Positions 1 through 5,704 are shown, numbered from the stretch's first letter. The stretch: DNA of 8,310 nt from Pseudomonadota bacterium (GCA_023394015.1 JAEXBL010000146.1:1-8310); one strand, 5' to 3'. Notes: generated by a model not told the origin, from the sequence alone. Made by a program: numbers and translations.

Positions 1-884
1 CGCCGGCCCTGGGTGATGTCGGCCGAGGGTGAGGATTGCTCCGCCGCGCCGCCGCCAGGAGCAATCGCGGCGCCCTCGGGGGGCAGCGCCGCATGCGAAG
101 CAGGCAGCGTGGGGGCGGGTTTCTCGACCCATTGCACCGGAAAGGCCAGGGGCAGAGCCGTCTCGCGCGGGGTGACGGGCAGGCGCTGCAGCAACGCCAG
201 CAGGGTGGGGCCGGCGTAGCCGCACCAGCCGCGGTGCTGGTGGCCGAAGTCGACCACGTTCCAGCCCTTGAGCGCCGAGATGGGCACGATGGCCGCCGGC
301 GCGATGCCGGCGCTGGCGGTGAAGGCTTGCAGCGCGCCGCGGATGTGCCGCCAGGCGCGCTCGGCATCGGGCACGGCGTCGAGCTTGTTAACGGCGAACA
401 CGATGGAGGGCACGCGCAGCAGGTTCAACAGCAGCATGTGGCGGCGCGTCTGCGGCAGCAGCGCCAGCCCGGGGTTCTGCCAGTCGAGCTTGGTGGCATC
501 GACCAGCACCACCGCCGCGTCGGCCTGCGAGGCGGCGGTGACCATGTTGCGCGTGTACTGCTCGTGGCCCGGGGCATCGCCGATGATGAACTTGCGCGCG
601 GCGGTGGCGAAGTAGCGCCAGGCCACGTCGATGGTGATGCCTTGCTCGCGCTCGGCCTGCAGGCCGTCGGTGAGCTGGGCCAGGTCGGCCTCGCTGCCGC
701 GCGTGACGCCGGCCAGCTGGTCCTGCAGCACGGCCTGGCTGTCCACCAGCAGGCGCCCGATCAGCGTGCTCTTGCCGTCGTCCACGCTGCCGCAGGTGAT
801 GAAGCGCAAGGCGGTTTGGGTGTCTTTCTGATCGGCAACGCTTGTCTGGCATGCGCTGGCGGCTATTAAATGGGTAGTGGTCAT
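1..884 (-). CDS. cysN: Sulfate adenylyltransferase subunit 1 (GTPase subunit), partial
   Basis: This is the large regulatory subunit of ATP sulfurylase. Its GTP hydrolysis drives formation of APS from sulfate and ATP by CysD in the cytoplasm. The visible 294 residues form an EF-Tu-like G domain: P-loop GSVDDGKS at 32-39, switch motif QGITIDVAW near 81-89, DAPGHEQY at 103-110, NKLD at 166-169 and a SAL motif near 203. The second (barrel) domain begins at FPVQWVEK, 248-255. The ATG at 884 has GAAGG about 7 bases upstream, and the frame stays open to the window edge. The C-terminus is missing, so a CysNC fusion with APS kinase cannot be excluded. Between WVEK (252-255) and QGRR near the edge lies an unusual Ala/Pro/Gly-rich stretch of about 35 residues encoded by palindromic DNA. 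The gene follows cysD after a 133-base spacer filled with a repeat. Confidence 0.93.
   Translation of the reverse strand, partial: MTTTHLIAASACQTSVADQKDTQTALRFITCGSVDDGKSTLIGRLLVDSQAVLQDQLAGVTRGSEADLAQLTDGLQAEREQGITIDVAWRYFATAARKFIIGDAPGHEQYTRNMVTAASQADAAVVLVDATKLDWQNPGLALLPQTRRHMLLLNLLRVPSIVFAVNKLDAVPDAERAWRHIRGALQAFTASAGIAPAAIVPISALKGWNVVDFGHQHRGWCGYAGPTLLALLQRLPVTPRETALPLAFPVQWVEKPAPTLPASHAALPPEGAAIAPGGGAAEQSSPSADITQGR
34..66. repeat. Inverted repeat inside cysN coding sequence
   Basis: A perfect 9-bp inverted repeat, GATTGCTCC at 34-42 and GGAGCAATC at 58-66, flanks a 15-base GC-only loop apart from one A. It lies in the stretch of cysN coding for an Ala/Gly/Pro-rich insertion (about residues 273-284). 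Just beside it, 69-90 holds a weaker palindrome (GGCGC and GCGCC arms around a run of six G), and CGCATGCG at 90-97 is self-complementary. The cluster resembles a small palindromic element carried in frame; that origin is inference. Confidence 0.6.
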
Positions 885-904
885 GGGGAAGCCTTCATGA
901 AACA

Positions 905-1002
905 GCCGGACGCGAAGTACGCGAAGGTCGCGCGAAATTCGCGAAGAAGAAAAAAATGGCTTTCGCGCCCTTCGCGAAGTCTTCGCGTCCTTCGCGTCCG
1001 GC
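905..1002. repeat. Long imperfect hairpin of repeated CGCGAAG units between cysD and cysN
   Basis: The outer arms are perfect: GCCGGACGCGAAG at 905-917 pairs with CTTCGCGTCCGGC at 990-1002. After one mismatch, ACGCGAAG at 919-926 pairs with CTTCGCGT at 981-988. The inner part is a looser continuation of the same unit: CGCGAA(A/G) occurs at 911, 920, 931 and 940 on the left, and C(T)TTCGCG at 960, 970, 981 and 990 on the right, around an A-rich centre at 947-957. Unit spacing is 9-11 bases. It fills most of the spacer between the cysD stop and the cysN start, so it would be transcribed as a large stem in the cysDN message. I have seen similar TTCGCG repeats in intergenic DNA of related bacteria, from memory only. 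Confidence 0.85.
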
Positions 1003-1017
1003 CGTTCTGCCTGGGCC

Positions 1018-1962
1018 TCAGAAATACCCGTCGCGCTTGCGCTTTTCCATCGAGGCCTCGCTGGTCTGGTCGTCCATGCGCGTGGCGCCGCGTTCGCTGA
1101 GCTGGGCGGCCAGGGTCTCGATGACGATTTCGGCCGGCGTGGCGGCCAGGCTTTCGACCGGGCAGGTGCAGGTGATGTCGCCCACGGTGCGAAAGCGCAC
1201 GCTGCGGGTGTCGACCACTTCGCCCTCCCTGGGCGGCGTGAGCGGTGTCACCGGCACCAGCAGGCCGCGGCGCTCGACCACGTCGCGGCGGTGCGTGTAG
1301 TAGATGCTTGGCAGCGCGATCTGCTCGCGCTCGATGTACTGCCACACGTCCAGCTCGGTCCAGTTGCTGATCGGGAACACGCGAAAGTGCTCGCCGGGCG
1401 CCAGGCGCGTGTTGAACAGCGTCCACAGCTCGGGCCGCTGCGCCTTGGGTTGCCACTGGCCGAAGCCGTCGCGGTGGCTGAAGATGCGCTCCTTGGCGCG
1501 GGCCTTTTCCTCGTCGCGCCGCGCGCCGCCGATCAGCGCGTCGAAGCGGAACTCGTCGATGGCTTCCAGCAGCGTGACCGACTGGTGCGCGTTGCGCGAC
1601 TCGCCCGGGTGCGCCAGGCGCACCGTGCCGCGCGCCAGGCTGTCCTCGACGCTGCGCACGATCAGCTCGGCCTGCAACTCGCCCGCGCGCTGGTCGCGAA
1701 AATCGGTCACTTCGGGGAAGTTGTGGCCGGTGTCGATCATCAGCAGCGGGTAGGGGATGCGGCCCACGCCAAAGGCCTTTTCAGCGCATTTCAGCAGCAC
1801 CAGCGAATCCTTGCCGCCCGAGAACAGCAGTGCCGGGCGCTCGAAGGCGGCGGCCACCTCGCGCAGGATGAAGATGGTTTCTTCCTCCAGCGCGTCGAGG
1901 TGCGCATTGCTCAAGGGCTGGCCGCCCGCCTGCAGCAGTTGGGGATCGGTGCGGGCGTTCAT
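1018..1962 (-). CDS. cysD: Sulfate adenylyltransferase subunit 2 (catalytic)
   Basis: This is the catalytic small subunit of ATP sulfurylase, which works as a CysD-CysN complex to adenylate sulfate to APS. The 314-residue protein is the normal length for the family. It has the PP-loop ATP pyrophosphatase motif SGGKDS at 48-53, followed by DTGHNFPE near 77-84. It also has the conserved GGARRDEEKARAKERIFS region, the FPISNWTELDVWQYI segment, a CTCP cysteine pair near the C-terminus, and the family-typical ending KRKRDGYF. The ATG at 1962 overlaps the TGA of cysH (ATGA), which implies translational coupling. An in-frame extension further upstream is open but reads against the cysH frame, so the MNARTD start is preferred. 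Identification is secure. Confidence 0.97.
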   Translation of the reverse strand: MNARTDPQLLQAGGQPLSNAHLDALEEETIFILREVAAAFERPALLFSGGKDSLVLLKCAEKAFGVGRIPYPLLMIDTGHNFPEVTDFRDQRAGELQAELIVRSVEDSLARGTVRLAHPGESRNAHQSVTLLEAIDEFRFDALIGGARRDEEKARAKERIFSHRDGFGQWQPKAQRPELWTLFNTRLAPGEHFRVFPISNWTELDVWQYIEREQIALPSIYYTHRRDVVERRGLLVPVTPLTPPREGEVVDTRSVRFRTVGDITCTCPVESLAATPAEIVIETLAAQLSERGATRMDDQTSEASMEKRKRDGYF

Positions 1963-2879
1963 GCGGGGGCCTTCTGAGTAGAGAGTGTCTTGGCTTCGGC
2001 ACGCCCTTCGGGCTTCACATCGCCTGCGGCGATATGAGCCTGCGCCGAAACTTCGGAGGCTGCGAACCTGCTGCGCAAGTCCGCGGGCGCCGCTGGCGCG
2101 GCGCCAGAGTGCGCCCTGACATGCAGACCGCACTCCTTGGCCTCCTCGTTTTCCCACCACCAGCGGCCGGCGCGGAAGTCTTCGCCGAGGGCGATGGCGC
2201 GGGTGCAGGGGGCGCAGCCGATGCTGGGGTAGAAGCGGTCGTGCAGCGGGTTGTAGAGCACCTGGCGGGTGGCGATGTAGTGCCACACGTCGCCCCAGCT
2301 CCATTCGGCCAGCGGGGTGTACTTGAGCAGGTCCTTGCTCTCCTGTTCGGAGCGGTCCACCAGGGGCACATCGGCGCGGGCGCCCGATTGCTCGCGCCGC
2401 AACCCGGTGACCCAGGCCTTCTTGCCGGCCAGCGCGCGGCCCAGCGGCTCCATCTTGCGGAGGCCGCAGCAGGCCTGGCGCAGCGCGATGCTGCGGTACA
2501 TGGCGTCCTGGCCTTCGCGCGCGACGAACTGCAGGACCTGCGCCTGAACCGGCCGGTACACGGTGAGCGGCGCGTTGGGGCGCGCGGCCTGCTGGGCCTG
2601 CAATCGATCCAGCAGCGCCAGCGTCTCGGCGTGCAGCGCGCCGGTGTCGAGCACGAACACCTCGATGGGCAGGGCGTGGGTGTTGATGAGGTGGGTGATC
2701 ACCATGTCCTCAGCGCCCAGGCTGCTGGCCTGGGTGACGGGGCCGATGGCGGCGGCCTTGAGCAGGGTGACCACGGTTTCGTGCAGCCGGGCGTCGAAGC
2801 CGGGCGAGGGCCGGGCATACAGCGCGATGGCCGAGGCGGTGGCCGTGTCGGCGCCGGGCAGGGGGGCGGGGGCGTTCAT
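1959..2879 (-). CDS. cysH: Phosphoadenylyl/adenylyl-sulfate reductase, iron-sulfur type
   Basis: This cytoplasmic enzyme reduces activated sulfate (APS or PAPS) to sulfite using thioredoxin or glutaredoxin. The protein has 306 residues. Visible features are the SSLGAEDMV phosphate-binding loop (52-60), LDTGALHAET (78-87), a CC pair at 137-138, CAPC at 222-225 and the catalytic ECGLH at 249-253 (Cys250). In this family the CC plus CxxC set binds a 4Fe-4S cluster and marks the APS-using branch; PAPS-using enterobacterial enzymes lack it. APS preference is therefore inferred. The family normally ends soon after ECGLH, whereas here a 53-residue Ala-rich tail (254-306) follows, encoded by hairpin-rich DNA. 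The start overlaps the DUF934 stop (ATGA) and the stop overlaps the cysD start (ATGA), so all three are probably translated together. Confidence 0.96.
   Translation of the reverse strand: MNAPAPLPGADTATASAIALYARPSPGFDARLHETVVTLLKAAAIGPVTQASSLGAEDMVITHLINTHALPIEVFVLDTGALHAETLALLDRLQAQQAARPNAPLTVYRPVQAQVLQFVAREGQDAMYRSIALRQACCGLRKMEPLGRALAGKKAWVTGLRREQSGARADVPLVDRSEQESKDLLKYTPLAEWSWGDVWHYIATRQVLYNPLHDRFYPSIGCAPCTRAIALGEDFRAGRWWWENEEAKECGLHVRAHSGAAPAAPADLRSRFAASEVSAQAHIAAGDVKPEGRAEAKTLSTQKAPA
2011..2040. repeat. 30-bp imperfect palindrome in the 3' end of cysH
   Basis: The core is ATCGCC-TGC-GGCGAT at 2019-2033. After one mismatch it extends outward to GGCTTCA and TGAGCC arms with a single bulged base. 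A smaller GCCC-TTC-GGGC hairpin at 2003-2013 overlaps its left edge, and TTCGGC (1995-2000) pairs with GCCGAA (2044-2049) as an outer stem, so the whole of 1995-2049 could fold as one branched structure. It codes for roughly residues 280-290 of the CysH tail. It looks like a REP-type palindrome; that origin is inferred. Confidence 0.6.
2086..2105. repeat. Perfect 8-bp stem hairpin in cysH tail
   Basis: GGCGCCGC at 2086-2093 pairs perfectly with GCGGCGCC at 2098-2105 around a TGGC loop. It encodes Ala/Pro residues (about 259-265) directly after the catalytic ECGLH segment of CysH. Alanine and proline codons in GC-rich DNA easily make such stems, so on its own this is weak evidence of an inserted element. 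Confidence 0.5.
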
Positions 2880-3295
2880 GCGAACTCCGGGGCGGTGGGG
2901 GTGGGCGCCTGGCGCGCAAACAGCGGGCGCGGCTGCAAGGCATCGCCCTGGTAGAAGGCGGCGAAGCGCACGAACTGGCGCTCGGCCGCGGCGGCGTCCA
3001 CGCCCGGCGCCAGCACCGCGCTGGAAAAGCCCGAGCGCGCCATCTGCACCAGCTGGTCGATCAGCACCTCGCCGGTGGCGCGGATGTCGCCGCCAAAGCC
3101 GAAGCGGCGGCGCAGCAGCACGGCCTGGCTGAAGGCGCGGCCGTCGGTGAACTTTGGGAAGTCGAGCTCGATGCGCTCGACGCCGTCGAACGCGCCTGCG
3201 GCGGCCAGTGCGGCCAGGTCGGCGTCGTTGGCAACTTGCAGGGTGGTCAGGGCGTCAGCGCGGGCCTCGACTGCGCTGGCAGCGATCAGTTTCAT
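2876..3295 (-). CDS. DUF934 family protein of the sulfite reduction operon
   Basis: This 139-residue soluble protein belongs to the DUF934 family, often annotated as an oxidoreductase probably involved in sulfite reduction. I recognise the conserved core LDFPKFTDGRAFSQA (44-58), then LLRRRFGFGGDIRATGEVLIDQL (60-82) and the GF motif near 89-90. No cofactor-binding motif or cysteine is present, so a direct redox role is doubtful and its molecular function is unknown to me. The ATG at 3295 has a strong GGAGG 7 bases upstream. It lies 24 bases after the cysI stop, and its own stop overlaps the cysH start (ATGA). Fixed placement between sulfite reductase and APS reductase suggests it helps sulfite reductase, perhaps in electron delivery or assembly; that is inference. 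Confidence 0.9.
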   Translation of the reverse strand: MKLIAASAVEARADALTTLQVANDADLAALAAAGAFDGVERIELDFPKFTDGRAFSQAVLLRRRFGFGGDIRATGEVLIDQLVQMARSGFSSAVLAPGVDAAAAERQFVRFAAFYQGDALQPRPLFARQAPTPTAPEFA

Positions 3296-3319
3296 GGTTT
3301 TTCCTCCGGCTGTGGCCGC

Positions 3320-5125
3320 TCAGGCGGTGACCTCTTCGGGTTGGCGCGCCGCGCGCTGATCGGCGTGGCGGGCCGCGTTGGCGGCCTGCCTGCACGGCTC
3401 GTGGCCGACGCGGCGCAGGGTGTCGATGAAATGCTCGGCGGCGCTGGAGCGCAGGTCGCGGTAGGTGTCCAGGATCGCCTCGACCACGCCCGGCACCTCG
3501 GCGGCCGAGAACGAGGGGCCGACCACCTTGCCCGGCGTGGCGGGGCCCGAGAGCGCCGAGCCGTCGCTGCCGCCCAGCGTGACCTGGTACCACTCCTTGC
3601 CGTCCTTGTCGACGCCCAGGATGCCGATGTGGCCGCTGTGGTGGTGGCCGCAGCTGTTGATGCAGCCGCTGATGTGCAGGGCGATCGGACCCAGGTCGGT
3701 CACTTCGTCGATGTCCTGGTACAGCTCGGTCAGCGCGGCGGCGATGGGGATGGCGCGCGCGTTGGCCAGCGAGCAGAAGTCGCCGCCGGGGCAGGCGATC
3801 AGGTCGGTGAGCAGGCCGATGTTGGGCGTCACCAGGCCCAGCGCCTGGGCCCGCTCGTACAGCGCGGCCAGGTCGCTGGTGTGCACCCAGGGCAGCAGCA
3901 GGTTCTGCTGGCGCGTCAGGCGCGCCTCGCCGGCGCTGAAGTGTTCGGCCAGCTCGGCCAGGGCTTCCAGCGTGTCGGCGTCGGCGTCGCCCGGGGCCCA
4001 GCCGGGGCGCTTGAACGACAGCGTGACCACGCACAGCTCGTGAATGCGGTGCGCGCCCACGTTCTGCCGGAGCCAGCGCTGAAAGGCTGGCTTGGCGATA
4101 TTGGTCGATGCCGCGATGCCGGCCGGGCGCAGCACCGGCTGCACGAAGCTGGCCTGCACGCGCGCCAGCTCGGCGGCGGTGATGGTGTGCGGCGCGCCGT
4201 CCTGCGCCTGGATGGCGGCGTATTCGGCCTCCACCTCGTCGATGAAGCGCTGGCCCTCGGCCTTGACCAGGATCTTGATGCGCGCCTTCCACTTGTTGTC
4301 GCGCCGGCCGTAGCGGTTGTAGACACGCACCACGGCTTCGATGTAGTTCAGCAGCTCGGGCCACGGCAGGAACTCCCGCACCACCGGGCCGATGAGGGGC
4401 GTGCGGCCCATGCCGCCGCCCACCTTGACGGCAAAGCCGACCTCGCCCGCGTGGTTCTTCAGCGCCTGCAGGCCGATGTCGTACCAGCCGGTGGCGGCGC
4501 GGTCCTCGGCGGCGCCGTTGAAGGCGATCTTGAACTTGCGCGGCAGAAAGGCGAACTCGGGGTGCAGCGTGCTCCACTGGCGCAGGATTTCGGCGAACGG
4601 GCGGGTGTCGACGATCTCGTCGGGCGCGATGCCGGCCAGCGCCTCGCAGGTGATGTTGCGAATGGCGTTGCCGCTGGTCTGGATGCCGTGCATGCCCACG
4701 CTGGCCAGCAGGTCCATCACGTCGGCCGCCTTGGCCAGCGGGATCCAGTTGAACTGCACGTTGGTGCGGGTGGTGAAGTGGCCGTAGCCGTGCTTGAGCG
4801 GCGGCGCGGCCAGCGTCAGGCCGGGCTGCGAGGCCTGCAGCGCGTTTTGCGTGCGCTGCGCGGCGGCCAGCAGGGCCGGCTCGGGCTGGTCGTGGTCGCG
4901 GGCGATGCGCGCCAGCGTGCGCAACTGGGCGCTGCTGATCTCGCCGTAGGGCACGGCCACGCGCAGCATGGGCGCGTAGCGCTGCACGTACCAGCCGTTC
5001 TGCAGGCGCAGCGGCAGGAACTGCTCTTCGGTCAGTTCGCCGCGCTGCCAGCGCTCGAGCTGGTCGCGGAACTGCTCGGCGCGCAGGCGCACGAACTGGC
5101 GGTCGAAATCGGTGTACTGGTACAT
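3320..5125 (-). CDS. cysI: Nitrite/sulfite reductase hemoprotein (assimilatory sulfite reductase)
   Basis: This siroheme and 4Fe-4S enzyme performs the six-electron reduction of sulfite to sulfide in the cytoplasm. From the MYQY start the protein has 601 residues. The two-fold ferredoxin-like/hemoprotein repeat is visible. HGYGHFTTRTNVQ (112-124) carries the substrate and siroheme-contacting arginine, GIQTSGNAIRNITCE is at 147-161, and KFKIAFNG is at 197-204 with basic substrate-site residues. The cluster ligands are CPGGDFC (Cys445, Cys451) and SGCINSCGHHH (Cys488, Cys492). MYQY is the conserved N-terminus of this group, so I chose the ATG at 5125 although its Shine-Dalgarno is weak. An in-frame TTG at 5215 would put the start inside the promoter palindrome. 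No flavoprotein partner (CysJ) is adjacent, so electrons probably come from a ferredoxin-type donor. It is the first gene of the operon. Confidence 0.95.
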   Translation of the reverse strand: MYQYTDFDRQFVRLRAEQFRDQLERWQRGELTEEQFLPLRLQNGWYVQRYAPMLRVAVPYGEISSAQLRTLARIARDHDQPEPALLAAAQRTQNALQASQPGLTLAAPPLKHGYGHFTTRTNVQFNWIPLAKAADVMDLLASVGMHGIQTSGNAIRNITCEALAGIAPDEIVDTRPFAEILRQWSTLHPEFAFLPRKFKIAFNGAAEDRAATGWYDIGLQALKNHAGEVGFAVKVGGGMGRTPLIGPVVREFLPWPELLNYIEAVVRVYNRYGRRDNKWKARIKILVKAEGQRFIDEVEAEYAAIQAQDGAPHTITAAELARVQASFVQPVLRPAGIAASTNIAKPAFQRWLRQNVGAHRIHELCVVTLSFKRPGWAPGDADADTLEALAELAEHFSAGEARLTRQQNLLLPWVHTSDLAALYERAQALGLVTPNIGLLTDLIACPGGDFCSLANARAIPIAAALTELYQDIDEVTDLGPIALHISGCINSCGHHHSGHIGILGVDKDGKEWYQVTLGGSDGSALSGPATPGKVVGPSFSAAEVPGVVEAILDTYRDLRSSAAEHFIDTLRRVGHEPCRQAANAARHADQRAARQPEEVTA

Positions 5126-5181
5126 CTTCTGGCAAGGCTCGAAACACAAGACAGGGGCAATGTACCGGCGGCTTATGCCAA

Positions 5182-5200
5182 AACAAACCAATAGTTTGTT
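5182..5200. promoter_or_regulatory. Inverted repeat in cysI promoter region
   Basis: AACAAAC at 5182-5188 and GTTTGTT at 5194-5200 form a perfect 7-bp inverted repeat with a 5-base spacer. It sits in the short AT-rich island of an otherwise GC-rich intergenic region, between the LysR-type palindrome and the cysI start. It could be a second operator or part of the promoter; the binding protein is unknown. Confidence 0.4.
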
Positions 5201-5207
5201 GTTGATA

Positions 5208-5224
5208 TATGCCAAATTGGCATA
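5208..5224. promoter_or_regulatory. LysR-type operator palindrome, candidate CysB site
   Basis: The 17-base palindrome TATGCCAAATTGGCATA contains the T-N11-A pattern of LysR-family boxes at 5210-5222. A further half-site, TTATGCCAA, lies at 5173-5181 in the same orientation as the left arm, 34 bases away. The palindrome is about 85 bases upstream of the cysI ATG, a fitting place for an activator of the sulfur operon. On the minus strand TTGGCA (5215-5210) with TATTGG (5193-5188) after 16 bases is a possible but weak -35/-10 pair. CysB is proposed because it is the LysR-type regulator of cysteine biosynthesis; identity is inferred. Confidence 0.6.
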
Positions 5225-5273
5225 AGAACGCCCTGTGCGGGCGCACGGCTTGGGACGACGCGCTTGTCAGACC

Positions 5274-5294
5274 GCGGCCCACAGCCCGGGCCGC
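5274..5294 (+). repeat. GC-rich stem in dodecin upstream region
   Basis: GCGGCCC at 5274-5280 pairs with GGGCCGC at 5288-5294 around a 7-base loop. It lies between the regulatory island and the dodecin start. It has no T-run, so it is not a terminator. Whether it is in the dodecin leader depends on an unmapped start site. Confidence 0.35.
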
Positions 5295-5330
5295 GCCCAC
5301 TGGCTAAGGTGCAAGGGCCATCACCACCCA

Positions 5331-5346
5331 GGCCCCGCATGGGGCC
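5331..5346 (+). repeat. Hairpin just upstream of the dodecin ribosome binding site
   Basis: GGCCCC at 5331-5336 and GGGGCC at 5341-5346 form a 6-bp stem with a GCAT loop, ending 8 bases before the CAGGAG ribosome binding site at 5355-5360. No downstream T-run follows. It may affect mRNA stability or translation of dodecin; no known riboswitch is recognised. Confidence 0.4.
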
Positions 5347-5369
5347 GCAACCTACAGGAGTTTCATCCC

Positions 5370-5582
5370 ATGAGCGTCGCCAAAGTCATCGAAATCAGCG
5401 CCTCGAGCACCAAGAGCTTCGAGGACGCCATCCTCGCCGGCGTCGGCCGCGCCGCCGACACCATCGACCAGGTCAAGGGCGCTTGGATCAAGGAGCAGAA
5501 GGTCGTCATCGAAGGCGGCAAGATCAAGGAGTACCGCGTCAACATGAACGTGACCTTCGTGGTGGGGGAGGTCGACAAGTAA
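5370..5582 (+). CDS. Dodecin family flavin-binding protein
   Basis: Dodecins form hollow cytoplasmic dodecamers that bind flavin pairs (riboflavin, FMN or related) and are thought to store or buffer flavins. The 70-residue protein is full length for the family. It shows the N-terminal KVIEISASSTKSFEDAI strand-helix, the VKGAWIKEQKVVIE segment with the flavin-stacking tryptophan at 39, and the closing strand EYRVNMNVTFVVGEV. The ATG is preceded by CAGGAG 9 bases upstream. The gene is transcribed divergently from the sulfur operon and ends at a strong terminator. A link to sulfite reduction through flavin supply is possible but not shown; sharing the intergenic region may be coincidental. Confidence 0.95.
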   Translation: MSVAKVIEISASSTKSFEDAILAGVGRAADTIDQVKGAWIKEQKVVIEGGKIKEYRVNMNVTFVVGEVDK

Positions 5583-5606
5583 TCGTCGCCACGCCACGCG
5601 GCCACG

Positions 5607-5634
5607 AAAAAGCCGACCCGCGGGTCGGCTTTCT
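5607..5634. terminator. Bidirectional Rho-independent terminator
   Basis: A perfect 20-bp palindrome, AGCCGACCCG/CGGGTCGGCT at 5611-5630, is flanked by A residues on the left and TTCTT on the right. Read on plus it ends the dodecin transcript 25 bases after its stop. Read on minus it is followed by five T residues (the A-run at 5607-5611) and ends the convergent permease transcript about 75 bases after its stop. The minus-strand T-run is the better one. Confidence 0.9.
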
Positions 5635-5656
5635 TGTGCTTCAGAAAGGGCTCTGG

Positions 5657-5679
5657 TGCCTGCCCATCAAGCGCAGGCA
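5657..5679. repeat. Small hairpin in the permease 3' untranslated region
   Basis: TGCCTGC at 5657-5663 pairs with GCAGGCA at 5673-5679; an alternative right arm GCAGGCA exists at 5677-5683. It lies between the permease stop and the bidirectional terminator, with no T-run. It may stabilise the permease mRNA 3' end or be incidental. Confidence 0.35.
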
Positions 5680-5704
5680 GGCATCAACACCGAGAGCGCG
5701 CAGC

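Noticed and set aside
905..1002. Rho-independent terminator between cysD and cysN
   Set aside because: The stem is very long and is not followed by a T-run on the minus strand (the sequence after it is GCTGTTTCATG), and cysN must be expressed with cysD.
905..1002. CRISPR array
   Set aside because: Units of 7-8 bases with 1-4 base gaps in inverted orientation do not match repeat-spacer structure.
881..1456. Minus-strand 191-codon frame running through the cysD-cysN spacer
   Set aside because: It is out of frame with cysD, Arg-rich, and only passes through the repeat by chance; it has no recognisable domain.
3236..5194. A 652-codon open frame on the plus strand opposite cysI and DUF934
   Set aside because: It is antisense to well-supported genes and rich in Gly/Ala/Arg/Gln/Val, as expected from the GC-rich codon pattern of cysI. 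No domain is recognisable.
5126..5215. Longer cysI starting at the in-frame TTG at 5215
   Set aside because: That start lies inside the LysR palindrome and promoter region, and MYQY at 5125 is the conserved family N-terminus.
3255..5300. A 681-codon minus-strand frame overlapping cysI
   Set aside because: It is an Arg/Ala/Pro-rich shadow of cysI; the cysI frame carries all the conserved siroheme and Fe-S motifs.
5331..5346. FMN riboswitch or terminator in the dodecin leader
   Set aside because: The stem is only 6 bp, with no conserved multi-stem core and no T-run.
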